From assembly GCA_023055425.1 (NCBI GenBank), contig JALGPY010000003.1, positions 21,139,001 through 21,203,000 on the forward strand: DNA of 64,000 nucleotides, in the 5' to 3' direction. This DNA is from Linanthus parryae. Its lineage: Eukaryota; Streptophyta; Magnoliopsida; Ericales; Polemoniaceae. The notes below the pieces were generated by a model. That model searched no databases. It was given only the letters and a program-made list of their open reading frames with translations, and was not told where the DNA came from. This document shows positions 1 to 12,206 of this stretch, one piece after another (position 1 is the first letter of the stretch; each line of letters begins with the position of its first letter). The translations under genes and the position numbers were made by a program.

Positions 1-575
1 TAAAAAAGTGAAGTAAACTGAAAGAAAAGAAATAAGGATAGTATATAATATAAGAGTCAATGCTCGTGTTGTTTGAAGAAGGGGCGCAACTTGCAAAATC
101 TTACTTTTGCATGACTTTCGAGTGTAATTGTAGAATTGCCTGTGTATAGAGAATTACGAGTGCATGTTTAGGACACATATTTCAAATGAGGTTAGGATTT
201 TGACAAACAAAACTCCACTGTCAAGAGATTTGAAGTCAGGTCAAAGTTTGCTTTGGGATTAAATATACAGGTTTTCTGATCTCTGTGTGCGCAAACTCTC
301 TCACATTATAATTTGTCAGCTCATAATTTTCAATGCTTTAGATCAGTAGCTAACTTTTGTCCTCAAATTATTTTGAATATTTTTAAGACTTCTAGCGGTA
401 CCAAACAATCTCTATTACATGATCATACAATTCATGTCGAATGCGAAAGATGAAATATTCGGTGAACGTAAAAAGAAATCATTAATAATACTAGCATTGC
501 ATGTGTAGGGATACATTCAACCTGCTAGACAACATAAGTCCTGCAACAGATAAGCACTACTTCCTCTGTTTCTCT
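1..575. other. left flank, no gene seen
   Basis: AT-rich sequence before the first element. I find no convincing reading frame, RNA gene or repeat end. It is continuous with position 12496 once the Gy1 insertion and one copy of its target duplication (576-580 TAAAC) are removed. Confidence 0.6.
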
Positions 576-580
576 TAAAC

Positions 581-1005
581 TGATATGGTAGTCCAGGCTC
601 CTAATCTCCTATAGACGAGGACAGCGCTAGTGAGAATAATTCTACTATTCCAGAAGTTCCGTTTACTACGCGACCCAAGCGTAGTGTTGGTCCGCCGTTG
701 TACCTTAAAGATTATGTTAAACGTTAAGTTGTTTTTTGTTTATTATGCTACATTTAGTATTATGAATTTTGGTAGGTAGCGTTTTGAATTTTTAGTTTCG
801 TCCGGGGTTTCTATACGGTTCTTTACACCGACTAGGATTAGGTCGAACCGTCAGAGTTATAGGTATAAAATGGTGTATTTTTTTTAAAACAAATTAATGA
901 GAAAATTATTCTACCCTAATCTTTTCTTCTCTCTTCTCTGTCTTCTCTCTCTCCCGTCCCCCTTCTTCTCTTCGTCACTGGAACATCGATACCCCAGGGG
1001 TATCA
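581..1005 (+). repeat. 5' LTR of Gy1
   Basis: 425 bp, matching 12074-12490 along its whole length apart from an 8-bp insertion (AATCTCCT) near 601-608 and scattered substitutions. It ends GGGGTATCA. Because the LTR carries the end of pol, this copy also contains a stray copy of the last 40-odd pol codons with no function here. A pyrimidine-rich tract (CTTCTCTC type) fills about 920-970. Confidence 0.93.
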
Positions 1006-1008
1006 ACG

Positions 1009-1021
1009 TGGTGCTTTCATC
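1009..1021 (+). other. candidate primer-binding site of Gy1
   Basis: TGGTGCTTTCATC begins 3 bp after the 5' LTR, where the minus-strand primer site is expected. It starts with the TGG that pairs with a tRNA CCA end. It is not the methionine-tRNA type (TGGTATCAGAGC) used by the other elements in this window. I cannot name the tRNA. Confidence 0.5.
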
Positions 1022-1084
1022 TAGCTTGTCGGACGGTTGATTCCGCGGTGGCACAGCGAGCTCACTTCGCCGGCAATCATTGTG

Positions 1085-1908
1085 GAAGCCACGCACCCTT
1101 CACCATCTGCCAAAACCCCTCTCACGCTGGAAGACACGATTCTGGCCTTCAACACTCTGCAGCATGACATGACGCGATCGGGCGGCGGCTGGACACTGAG
1201 TTCGCCCAGGTCAATGATTCGATCCGCCAATTGACGAATCGCATCTTAGGCCTCTTTCCCATCGCCCCTGCTCAGCCTACAACCCGAACCCCTAGCATAC
1301 TGAGTTCACCGGCGGCTTGGCAACCGCCTCCATCTCGTTCGTCTACCAGCAGCGCAACAGACTATGCCCCCAGAATGCGGGTTGATTCACCCCGATTCAA
1401 CGGCACTGACCCGGTCGGGTGGATTTTCCGGATACAGAAATATTTCGACTATCAACGTATAGCTGAGAATGATCGAATCCAGATTTTTGCTACGCTAATT
1501 GATAATCCATCTTCGGATTGGTTCAGGTACTACCAATCTAAAAAACAGAACGCAACTTGGATGGAATTTTTAACTGCAATTAAACAACGATTTGATCCGG
1601 GACATTATGAAGATTATCTGGGTTTGCTGTCGAAATTGCAACAATCCACGACTGTCATGGCCTATCAGACAGAGTTTGAGACAATTCTGAACAAGATTTC
1701 GGGTGTTGACGACACGGTTCTCTATGTCCCTGTTTCGGGCAGGTTTGAAGCAACCGGTTAAACGCGAATTTGGGCTGCGTAATCCACTTACTTTGGTAGA
1801 AGCTTTCGTGTTAGCTCGGGAATTATCAGCGGGTCAAGAGGAATTGTTTCAGTCTTACATGCCAAAGCGTTCTTGGACACTGTCGTATTCGAGAACTGCT
1901 GGGTTTAC
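1085..1908 (+). pseudogene. Gy1 gag, N-terminal part
   Basis: Encodes the start of the capsid-like Gag protein. The readable stretch DEFAQVND-like / SIRQLTNRI leads into a PRMRVDSPRF...W...Q.YFDY region, then DWFRYYQ and a FDPGHYEDYLGLLSKLQQ helix typical of plant gypsy Gag. At least two frameshifts break it, near 1195 and near 1710. The frame then runs straight into LARD1 at 1909. After removal of LARD1 and one TTTAC it continues at 8426. The start codon is uncertain because the first frameshift lies close to the N-terminus. Not functional. Confidence 0.8.
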
Positions 1909-4632
1909 TGGAACACCCCACCGAACCGCAAGGCCGGCCGGGCCCCACGTTCGGAAGAGATGTCTCCGCCCGAGGTGATGAGCCTCATTGGGAACGGATA
2001 AGGATCGTCGGTTCACAGCTAGTACAACCTTCGATAACATAAAACTTCAAATCATAACTTTTACAATTTCCATACAAGTACAAACAGTGATAATCTTTTG
2101 AAAATCAAGGAATACACTTTTAGGTGAGATAATATACTATGTGATCTTCAACTAACAAGCTTTCCTGTCCAAAGTGTCGTGAACGTCCCCCACCTCGATA
2201 GCCAACCTGCGGTTTTAAAATAGCAAAAGCCGACGCAGTTTTTACAGAAAATAGTCAGCAAACGGCTGAGTAAGCTAACACCCATAGCATGTAAACAGAT
2301 GATGAGACATGTAACAGGAATAACCAATTCGCTAGTAAATAAATGTCAAACACTCGCGGGAAAAGCGTTCACAACTGATTCGGTGTGGCCAACCTCGTAA
2401 CGATCTCAAATTTCGTGTTCCAACCCGAAGATGTGGTCCATCTCGGGAACTCACTGATGATAGCAAATTCACAACTTTACTTTAATCTCAAGTTATCTCA
2501 TAACGAGTCCAGAAATCCATTTTAGTAACTAGTTGATACGGGGCGTGACCATATCCAATCCACAACCTCTTTCTCATATGTGCAAAAGCACTACCACAAC
2601 CATAACTCAAACACAGGAGGTTCGCATCACAGCGCCTCATAACCATAACTCAATCACAGGAGGTCAGAGCCTCATAATCTCATAATCAGTAACCAACACA
2701 ATATGTCAGAAATGTATCGTATCAGGGATATGGCACAAACCCACGCACAACGGCTTTCCACTTTACATAATTACCAATTTTCATTCAAGGTGTAGAATCG
2801 TGTAAGGAGCTCCGAACAAAAAGCCGGTGTGGCAAAAATAAAGTAATCGATGTATGATTGAGAGATATTCAGATTCGACCAAAAAGTGAGCGGTGTGCTA
2901 CTCTTGGTAACCGAGGCAACGATTTGAAATTTCGTAGTTTCAACCCAATGACGTGGTCCGTCACGGGATATCACTTTTACAAATATTTCACAATATCACT
3001 TAGATGTTTCACTTTCGGATTGTTATTTGGGTTTGGATACCAATTTCAAACGAGACTACAAAGAGGAGTATTTCAAAACAAATAAACAACTCAAATAAAT
3101 AAAGTACGGCAGTAATTTCACAAATAACTCACGCGATACGCGAAATGAAGGAAAGGCACACGAGGCTAGGCATATTAACTTACCAAAAATCCAAGCACGT
3201 CCTAATTCGTTCTCGTCTACGGACTCGTCACCTACAAATCGGAGCTTCTAACTTAATATAATCTCAACAAATATACAACCTATTTTTATTTCTAGCTCCT
3301 TTTATTTTTCTCAAGAAAATATTCAATTTTAACTTATTTATAAACCCAAAATTATATTTTCTTTAATAATATTTACCCCCAAAATAATTTTATAAATAAT
3401 AATCTAAATAAATCTAAGAGAAACTAATTTTATAATTAAATATGAAATTAAATGCTGTAAAAAGTTTCTGAAATGTCAACTGCCTCCCCCAAAGTTTCTG
3501 AAACGACATTATAACCCCCCCTGAAAACTTTCTGAAAAAGACACTTTAACCCCCTAAACATGAATATTCAAACTAACAAATCAAATCTTGGATTTAAGGC
3601 TTTAAAACTAATTTTTAATTACTAAAATCAACTCAGGGGAAGATTTCGAGCATACCCATATCAAATTTCGCGAGAAACGGTCAAGAATTCGCACGGGTCA
3701 AGGTCGCCGTCGGGTCGCCGGAGGTGGAGCTTTCGCCGGGGCTTCTCCGGCTGTTCTTGGCTTCGGTTGAGGCCTTCTGGAGCTTAGTCGGACTCCTGTG
3801 AGTCGAATGGTACGAGTTTGGAGGCACGGGTCGTCATGGTTGGACTCCGGCGAGGAGCTCGCCGGAATTCATGGAGGTGGCGGCGGTGTGGTTGTTGCAG
3901 CGCTGCAGCTGCTGTTGTTTTCTTCTTTCTCTTCTTCTGGTCGCACAGAGAGTGGGAGAGAGAGAGATCGCAGTTGCGGGGGAGAAGAAGTGACGGGCAG
4001 TGGTGGTGGCGGCCATGGATTCCGGCGGTTTCTCCGGTGGTGGCAGCGGCTATTGTCGCTGCTGTTGCTGCTGCTTCTTCTTCGTCTGGCAGAGCAGAAA
4101 GAGAGAGAGAGCGACGGGGGTGAGGTCAGAGAATGGAGAGGGTGGTGGTGGTGACGTGGTTACGGTGGGTCTCTCGGCGGCGGCTTGCGGGAGTTGGCAG
4201 CAGCCATTGCAGCTGCTGCTGTCGCTGCTTCCTCGTCGTCAGATCAGAGAGAGGGAGAGAGATAGAGGGTGATGGTGGAGAGGTGGTGATGTTGTTGTTG
4301 GCGATGGTGGTGTCGCCGGTGATGGTGGTGGGTTGGCGATGGTGGTGGTTCCTCTCGGTAAAACCAGAGGAGGGAGAGGGGGAGTGAGACAGAGAGATGG
4401 AGATGGTGGTGGCAGAGGGTGGAGAGAGAGAGGAGGTGGTGTCGGGTGGGTTTGCCGGAGGGGAAGAAAAGTGAAGAGAATAAATAGGGAGAGGGAGAAG
4501 AGAGATAGAGACGGGGAGAGAGAGACGTGAGAGAGGGAGAGAGGTGTTGGGGAGTTGTGATTTTGTTGGGGATTGGGGAGATGTTGGAGAATGGGGAGAA
4601 AGTCAGGAGGTTGGGGAACACAAATTTTATTA

Positions 4633-4710
<78 letters not shown>

Positions 4711-4999
4711 GTAAAATACTATAATATAAAATATAATATAAAATATGTAGTATGTATACGGTATAAAATATGGTATTAATACGTATAAGTAGAGAGTATA
4801 AAATACGTATAGTATAAATATAAAATACGAGTATTAAATACTACTAGTTATGTAAAAGACAAATAATACCCCCAACTACAACTATATATTATTATCTAAA
4901 ATTACATCTACCTCCCCAAACTATAACATTTTGAAAATAACTTATTAAATTTTACGAAAAAAACGTCAAAATATTCAGAAAAAATACGGGGTGTTACAT
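1909..4999 (-). repeat. LARD1 LTR, left copy (3' LTR in element sense)
   Basis: 3091 bp. Read on the minus strand it has a TATA-like CTATTTAT at 4480-4487, a GA/CT-rich stretch at 3800-4600, a GGGTATGC donor-like site (intron start 3655), and an acceptor-like CCGCAG|G with intron end at 2207. Apparent frames in the low-complexity part are not credible genes. Confidence 0.93.
4627..4706. repeat. (TTA)n microsatellite in left LARD1 LTR
   Basis: About 80 bp of TTA/TAT trinucleotide repeat. It gives the artificial poly-leucine and poly-tyrosine frames seen here. It is one repeat longer than in the right-hand copy. Confidence 0.95.
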
Positions 5000-5333
5000 C
5001 CTTCCCCCCTTAAAGAGAGCTTCGTCCTCGAAGCTAAGGTCGCTAAGTCTCGGAAAGGTTCTAAAGTCAATCGTATCACTTATCGTGTCAGCACACGAAA
5101 CTAAATAACACACAAAGCAAATGATCACATAACAGCAATTAGAAACTCAAGCTAACAAGAATCACGAATCAGCACTCCTGGCATCTAAGGACTTAAGCTA
5201 TCCCGCAATCCCCGGCTGGTTCAATTTTATTACCGGTTTTAGTTTCGCCTATATTCATTTTAATTTTTGAAAACTCTTTTTAGTTGAAACCGAAGGGTCG
5301 TACTAACTTAGAACCGTCGGCTCTGATACCATA
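5000..5333 (-). other. LARD1 internal region, non-coding
   Basis: 334 bp between the LTRs. 5000-5012 is the complement of a polypurine tract (AAGGGGGGAAGGA on the minus strand), next to the CTTCGAGGACGAAGC motif that Tekay-type elements carry before this tract. 5319-5331 is the complement of primer site TGGTATCAGAGCC (initiator methionine tRNA type), 2 bp from the right LTR. Nothing between looks coding. Confidence 0.9.
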
Positions 5334-8057
5334 TGGAACACCCCACCGAACCGCAAGGCCGGCCGGGCCCCACGTTCGGAAGAGATGTCTCCGCCCGAGG
5401 TGATGAGCCTCATTGGGAACGGATAAGGATCGTCGGTTCACAGCTAGTACAACCTTCGATAACATAAAACTTCAAATTATAACTTTTACAATTTCCATAC
5501 AAGTACAAACAGTGATAATCTTTTGAAAATCAAGGAATACACTTTTAGGTGAGATAATATACTATGTGATCTTCAACTAACAAGCTTTCCTGTCCAAAGT
5601 GTCGTGAACGTCCCCCACCTCGATAGCCAACCTGCGGTTTTAAAATAGCAAAAGCCGACGCAGTTTTTACAGAAAATAGTCAGCAAACGGCTGAGTAAGC
5701 TAACACCCATAGCATGTAAACAGATGATGAGACATGTAACAGGAATAACCAATTCGCTAGTAAATAAATGTCAAACACTCGCGGGAAAAGCGTTCACAAC
5801 TGATTCGGTGTGGCCAACCTCGTAACGATCTCAAATTTCGTGTTCCAACCCGAAGATGTGGTCCATCTCGGGAACTCTCTGATGATAGCAAATTCACAAC
5901 TTTACTTTAATCTCAAGTTATCTCATAACGAGTCCAGAAATCCATTTTAGTAACTAGTTGATACGGGGCGTGACCATATCCAATCCACAACCTCTTTCTC
6001 ATATGTGCAAAAGCACTACCACAACCATAACTCAAACACAGGAGGTTCGCATCACAGCGCCTCATAACCATAACTCAATCACAGGAGGTCAGAGCCTCAT
6101 AATCTCATAATCAGTAACCAACACAATATGTCAGAAATGTATCGTATCAGGGATATGGCACAAACCCACGCACAACGGCTTTCCACTTTACATAATTACC
6201 AATTTTCATTCAAGGTGTAGAATCGTGTAAGGAGCTCCGAACAAAAAGCCGGTGTGGCAAAAATAAAGTAATCGATGTATGATTGAGAGATATTCAGATT
6301 CGACCAAAAAGTGAGCGGTGTGCTACTCTTAGTAACCGAGGCAACGATTTGAAATTTCGTAGTTTCAACCCAATGACGTGGTCCGTCACGGGATATCACT
6401 TTTACAAATATTTCACAATATCACTTAGATGTTTCACTTTCGGATTGTTATTTGGGTTTGGATACCAATTTCAAACGAGACTACAAAGAGGAGTATTTCA
6501 AAACAAATAAACAACTCAAATAAATAAAGTACGGCAGTAATTTCACAAATAACTCACGCGATACGCGAAATGAAGGAAAGGCACACGAGGCTAGGCATAT
6601 TAACTTACCAAAAATCCAAGCACGTCCTAATTCGTTCTCGTCTACGGACTCGTCACCTACAAATCGGAGCTTCTAACTTAATATAATCTCAAAAAATATA
6701 CAACCTATTTTTATTTCTAGCTCCTTTTATTTTTCTCAAGAAAATATTCAATTTTAACTTATTTATAAACCCAAAATTATATTTTCTTTAATAATATTTA
6801 CCCCCAAAATAATTTTATAAATAATAATCTAAATAAATCTAAGAGAAACTAATTTTATAATTAAATATGAAATTAAATGCTGTAAAAAGTTTCTGAAATG
6901 TCAACTGCCTCCCCCAAAGTTTCTGAAACGACATTATAACCCCCCCTGAAAACTTTCTGAAAAAGACACTTTAACCCCCTAAACATGAATATTCAAACTA
7001 ACAAATCAAATCTTGGATTTAAGGCTTTAAAACTAATTTTTAATTACTAAAATCAACTCAGGGGAAGATTTCGAGCATACCCATATCAAATTTCGCGAGA
7101 AACGGTCAAGAATTCGCACGGGTCAAGGTCGCCGTCGGGTCGCCGGAGGTGGAGCTTTCGCCGGGGCTTCTCCGGCTGTTCTTGGCTTCGGTTGAGGCCT
7201 TCTGGAGTTTAGTCGGACTCCTCTGAGTCGAATGGTACGAGTTTGGAGGCACGGGTCGTCATGGTTGGACTCCGGCGAGGAGCTCGCCGGAATTCATGGA
7301 GGTGGCGGCGGTGTGGCTGTTGCAGCGCTGCAGCTGCTGTTGTTTTCTTCTTTCTCTTCTTCTGGTCGCACAGAGAGTGGGAGAGAGAGAGATCGCAGTT
7401 GAGGGGGAGAAGAAGTGACGGGCAGTGGTGGTGGCGGCCATGGATTCCGGCGGTTTCTCCGGTGGTGGCAGCGGCTATTGCCGCTGCTGTTGCTGCTGCT
7501 TCTTCTTCGTCTGGCAGAGCAGAAAGAGAGAGAGAGCGACGGGGGTGAGGTCAGAGAATGGAGAGGGTGGTGGTGGTGACGTGGTTACGGTGGGTCTCTC
7601 GGCGGCGGCTTGCGGGAGTTGGCAGCAGCCATTGCAGCTGCTGCTGTCGCTGCTTCCTCGTCGTCAGATCAGAGAGAGGGAGAGAGATAGAGGGTGATGG
7701 TGGAGAGGTGGTGATGTTGTTGTTGGCGATGGTGGTGTCGCCGGTGATGGTGGTGGGTTGGCGATGGTGGTGGTTCCTCTCGGTAAAACCAGAGGAGGGA
7801 GAGGGGGAGTGAGACAGAGAGATGGAGATGGTGGTGGCAGAGGGTGGAGAGAGAGAGGAGGTGGTGTCGGGTGGGTTTGCCGGAGGGGAAGAGAAGTGAA
7901 GAGAATAAATAGGGAGAGGGAGAAGAGAGATAGAGACGGGGAGAGAGAGACGTGAGAGAGGGAGAGAGGTGTTGGGGAGTTGTGATTTTGTTGGGGATTG
8001 GGGAGATGTTGGAGAATGGGGAGAAAGTCAGGAGGTTGGGGAACACAAATTTTATTA

Positions 8058-8132
<75 letters not shown>

Positions 8133-8420
8133 GTAAAATACTATAATATAAAATATAATATAAAATATGTAGTATGTATACGGTATAAAATACAGTATTA
8201 ATACGTATAAGTAGAGAGTATAAAATACGTATAGTATAAATATAAAATACGAGTATTAAATACTACTAGTTATGTAAAAGACAAATAATACCCCCAACTA
8301 CAACTATATATTATTATCTAAAATTACATCTACCTCCCCAAACTATAACATTTTGAAAATAACTTATTAAATTTTACGAAAAAAACGTCAAAATATTCAG
8401 AAAAAATACGGGGTGTTACA
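5334..8420 (-). repeat. LARD1 LTR, right copy (5' LTR in element sense)
   Basis: 3087 bp, nearly identical to 1909-4999. The donor-like and acceptor-like sites recur at 7080 and 5632. It contains the second (TTA)n run at about 8052-8130. Confidence 0.93.
8052..8130. repeat. (TTA)n microsatellite in right LARD1 LTR
   Basis: Same trinucleotide run as at 4627-4706, shorter by one repeat. Confidence 0.95.
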
Positions 8421-8425
8421 TTTAC

Positions 8426-9287
8426 CCCATCGACCACTTTATCGTCTGCCACCAATCCCACGACCACATCATCATCCTCTAATCTGCCAGTCGCCTCACT
8501 CGAGTGGAGAAAGTCGAACATCAACGTCAGGGCCTATGTTATAATTGCGACGAGAAGTATTCGCGAAACCATAAGTGCACTCCCAAGTTTCTATTGCTAT
8601 GTGTTGATGAGGATGACAAAGGGTGACACACCTGTGCCCGCTGAAGAGGATGATCCAGGGATTATTACTGATAATCTGTCTCATCTTCAGACCTTGGCAG
8701 GTAATCCCAACCCTCGTTCTCTTAAGCTGACAGGGACTATTGGTGACCTTTGTGTGCAGGTCCTTATTGACGGAGGAAGTACACATAGCTTTATTCATTC
8801 TAATATAGCTGAACACTTATCATTATTGTTGCATCCCGTTCCTCCGTTTCGTGTCTATGTCGGCAACGGCGAGTCTCTGCATTACACGTATTATTGCCCG
8901 AAGACGCCCTTGGCCATCCAGGGTACGGTCTTTGAGGTGGATTTGTATGTGTTGGTCGTCGATATTATTGACGTCGTACTGGGAGTTCAGTGGTTACAGA
9001 CCTTGGGGGAAATTTCACACGACTACAGCAAGCTTACCATGTGTTTCATGTGGCAAGGGAAACCATTAGTTTTCACAGGGGTTGATCATGGTCCACGTCC
9101 CATCTCCTACAATTCTTTGACAGCACATCATTTTTCTCCGACTAAGGTGGAGTTTTATGATATTATGGCTGTGCCCCTACAGACCGAGTCTACAGCCGAT
9201 CACGACTCATTCCCTCCAGACATTCCGGAATCTATTCTACAGGTTTTGACTCAACATCAGGCAGTATTCTACGTTCCGAATGGATAA
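8426..9287 (+). pseudogene. Gy1 gag C-terminus (zinc finger) and aspartic protease
   Basis: Continuation of Gy1 downstream of the inserted element. About 8530-8580 encodes the finger CYNCDEKYSRNHKC, followed by FLLLCVDEDD. The protease follows, with active-site LIDGGSTHSFIHS near 8765-8800 and the later ILGxQWL-like element seen as VVLGVQWLQTLG. In this group the protease cuts the Gag-Pol polyprotein inside the virus-like particle. The open frame 8601-9287 is 228 codons and closes with a premature stop before the reverse transcriptase. Confidence 0.85.
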
Positions 9288-10652
9288 TCGCCATCCCGTC
9301 AGTGGGATCATCGTATTCATTTGCAGTCTGGATCCAAACTAGTTAACGTCAGACCATATCGATATCCTTACTTTCAGAAGTCATAAATTGAGCGTCAGGT
9401 TCATGAGATGTTACAGCAGGGGGTTATTCAGCCGAGTAGTAGTGCCTTTTCCTCCCCTGTCTTGTTGGTGAGCAAGAAGGACGACACTTATCGTTTTTTC
9501 ATTGACTACTGTGCTCTTAACGCGGTCACGTTCCGGATGACTTTCTGATTCCGACTACAGATGAGTTGTTTGATGAACTTGGGGCAGCCAGCTACTTTAC
9601 TAAGCTTGATCTTCGCTCTGGGTATCATCAGATACACATGCACACCGAGGATATTTCGAAGACAGCTTTTCGCACCCATGATGGTCACTATGAGTTTCTT
9701 GTCATGCCTTTCGGCATGACCAACGCTCCGTCCACTTTCCAGGCTGCTATGAATCGGATTCTTAGGCCCTTGCTGCGTTCTTTTGTCATCGTATTCTTTG
9801 ACGACATCCTGGTTTACAGCACGACTCTTGAGCTACACGCCCAGCACCTCCATCAGGTTTTACTTCTTTTGTCTGATCACTGTTTTTATGTTAAAATGTC
9901 GAAATGTTCTTTTAGCAGGACCAGTGTCGAGTATTTGGGTCATGTGATTACTGAGGGTCAGGTGCATGCTGATTCTTAGAAGATACACACCATGATGGCA
10001 TGGCCCACGCCCTTTACCATAAAATAGTTATGGGGTTTTCTGGGGTTGACTGGATATTATCGGCGGTTTATCCGTGACTACGCCACGATTGCGGCACCAT
10101 TGACTGACTTGCTATGGAAGGACGCTTTTCAGTGGTCCTCTGAGCCCGAGCAGAGCTTCACGGCATTGAAGCAGGCCATGACATCGGCCCCTGTGCTTCG
10201 GTTGCCCGACTTTATGTTAACATTCATTCTAGAGACTGATGCGTCTTACAAGGGTGTGGGGGGGGGGGGGGCGTGCTTCTTCAGGACGGACACCCGATTG
10301 ATTTTTTCAGTAAAAAGATTGGTCCAAAACTTCGTGCTGCTTCCACCTATCTTAAGGAGTTGTACGCAGTTGTCGAGGCTGTTCAGAAGTGGCGTCGGTA
10401 TTTGTTGGGTCGTGAGTTCGTCATTCGCAGTGATTAGCGCAATTTGAAGGAGCTCTTATCACAGGTTATTCAGACGCAAGATCAGCAATTTTATATTCTC
10501 AAGTTGATGGGCTTTCAGTTCGCATTGAGTACAAACCTGATGCCACTAACCGTGTGGCCGATGCCTTGTCTCGCCGTGATTTCGAGGACGATTCTCCAAC
10601 TTTATTGCTCTCGGCTTTGCAGCCCCTTCCTTCGATTATGGAGACTATTCTG
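9288..10652 (+). pseudogene. Gy1 reverse transcriptase and RNase H, broken
   Basis: Copies the element RNA into DNA in the family. Visible are [14 protein letters not shown] (about 9603), FLVMPFGMTNAPSTFQ (about 9690) and the catalytic box as FFDDILVYS (about 9795), where Ty3 elements carry F/Y-x-[16 protein letters not shown] (about 10045) is the connection region. RNase H begins [12 protein letters not shown] and ends near VADALSRRDF (about 10555). There are stops near 9385, 9550, 9978 and 10027. A run of G at about 10259-10270 coincides with a frame change inside RNase H, so it looks like slippage damage. Not functional. Confidence 0.87.
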
Positions 10653-12206
10653 CATGAGACTCAAACGTTAGCCGGCCTACAGGCCCTTTTGACAGCGGTG
10701 CAGTCTGACGCCCGTCCACCTCATTTCAGTCTTTTTGACGGTATTTTGTATTATCGGACTCGTATCTGTGTTAGTCGTGAGTCCTCTGTCCGGCCCCTGC
10801 TTCTTCAGGAGTTCCACTGTTCTCCGTATGCTGTTCACCCAAGGGTTGATCGTACCTATCGTCTTGCTGCGGGTTTATATTGGCCAGGTATGTGTGTTGA
10901 GGTTCGTCAGTTTGTGTCTGCTTGTGTAGTTTCTCAAACTACGAAGTACTCTACTCAGAAACCGGGGGGTCTTCTCCAACCTCTTCCTATTCCGGAGCGC
11001 GAGTGGTCGGAGGCCGATGGATTTTATTATGGGTCTTCCTACTTCTCAGGGGTCTCGGCTATAATGGTTGTGGTTGATCGTCTCACGAAGTATGTCCACT
11101 TTGGCCCATTGCCCTCTGATTTTGATGCACCTCGAGTTGACCCGACTGTTTGTGGAGGTCGTCGTCAAGTTACATGTGTTCCCTGAGACGCTTGTATCGG
11201 ATCGTGATCCCATCTTTATGAGCTCCTTTTGGAAGGAGTTGATCAAGTTGAGTGGCACTCAGCTCAAGTTCAGCACCGCTTATCACCCGTAGACTGATGG
11301 CCAATCGGAGGTGATGAATTGGGGTTTGGAGCAGTATCTTTGGGCGTTCACGTCGGAGCAGCCTCGGCGCTGGGTTTCTTTTCTTCCATGGGCAGAACTG
11401 GCCATGAACTGCTGTCACCACGAAGGTATTCGCATGTCACCCTTTCGGGCTTTGTATGGGCGTGATCCTCCCTCACTTTTTCCTACGTTACCAGTGGCCG
11501 GTCAGTCTCCATCAGTCGAGGAGTTGGTACTTGAACGGCATGAGTTGTTAACAGATTTGAAGGGCCATCTGACAAAGATGCAGCAACGGATGCGCACTCA
11601 GGCCAATAAGAATCGGTGTTTCGTTTCAGGTGGGCGATTTGGTTCTTCTTCGCCTTCAACCCTATCGCCAGCGTTCGTTAGCACGCCCTTTATCGGCCAA
11701 GTTGGCCCGCCGCTTTTATGGCCCTTTTACGGTCCTGGAGCGTATTGTTCATGTAGCTTATCGTCTTCGCCATCCTGATAACTGTCGTATTCATGATGTT
11801 TTCCATGTTTCGTTGCTTTGGCCTTATGTCTCCACGGGTTCGGCCATGCCGGTTGCTACGTTGCCGGATCAGTTCTTCAAGGGTCAGCCGGTTGCGTCGC
11901 CCGTTTCGGCCTCACAAGAGCTGACAGTATTCGTCGTTGGTGTTCCACAACAGCGGTGGTTGGTGTCTTGGTCTGATGGCGCTCCGCCTTTTGTGGGAAC
12001 CGGTTGATGCGATTCGTGCCTCTTTTCCCGAGCTACAACTTGAGTACAAGCTGGTTTCCGAGATCGAGGGAGTTGATACGGTAGTCCAGGCTCCTATAGA
12101 CGAGGACAGCGCTAGTGAGGATGATTCTACTACTCCAGAAGTTCCGGTTACTACGCGACCCAAGCATAGTGTTGGTCCGCCGTTATACCTTAAAGATTAT
12201 GTTTAA
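10653..12206 (+). pseudogene. Gy1 integrase and chromodomain-like C-terminus, broken
   Basis: Integrase inserts the cDNA. The N-terminal HHCC region is damaged: HPRVDRTYR is present, but the CxxC appears as CVVSQ. The core shows IMVVVDRLTKYVHFGPLP, a frameshift near 11140, then VSDRDPIF (second acidic residue) and DGQSE (third) near 11300, after a stop. The C-terminus has RRFYGPFTVLERI, VFHVSLL, then LVSWSDG...WEP...FPELQLE, which resembles the chromodomain end of chromoviruses with a frameshift inside. The frame stops at 12204-12206, 130 bases inside the 3' LTR. Confidence 0.85.
12062..12073 (+). other. polypurine tract of Gy1
   Basis: GATCGAGGGAGT, purine-rich, directly before the TGATAC of the 3' LTR. 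It lies inside the pol reading frame and primes plus-strand synthesis in the family. Confidence 0.6.

Larger units (their letters stand above)
1909..8420 (-). mobile_element. LARD1: non-autonomous Tekay-type element with giant LTRs and no genes
   Basis: Two 3.09-kb LTRs (1909-4999 and 5334-8420) enclose only 334 bp. Termini are TGGAACACCCC...GGGGTGTTACA, and TTTAC is duplicated at 1904-1908 and 8421-8425. The minus strand is the element's sense strand: the primer site lies next to the right-hand LTR and the polypurine tract next to the left-hand one. No gag or pol remains, so proteins must come from another element. The LTRs differ by about a dozen substitutions plus a few bases in the TTA run (around 0.4 percent by eye), so insertion was recent. 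It broke the gag of Gy1. It is a deletion derivative or an established non-autonomous (LARD-like) family; one copy cannot tell. Confidence 0.95.

Noticed and set aside
3798..4621. Several overlapping frames rich in Gly, Arg, Ser or His on both strands
   Set aside because: They lie in GA/CT low-complexity LTR sequence, repeat identically in the other LARD1 LTR (7243-8046), overlap in many phases and have no domain.
4527..4779. Frames with long poly-leucine or poly-tyrosine
   Set aside because: Translation of a (TTA)n microsatellite.
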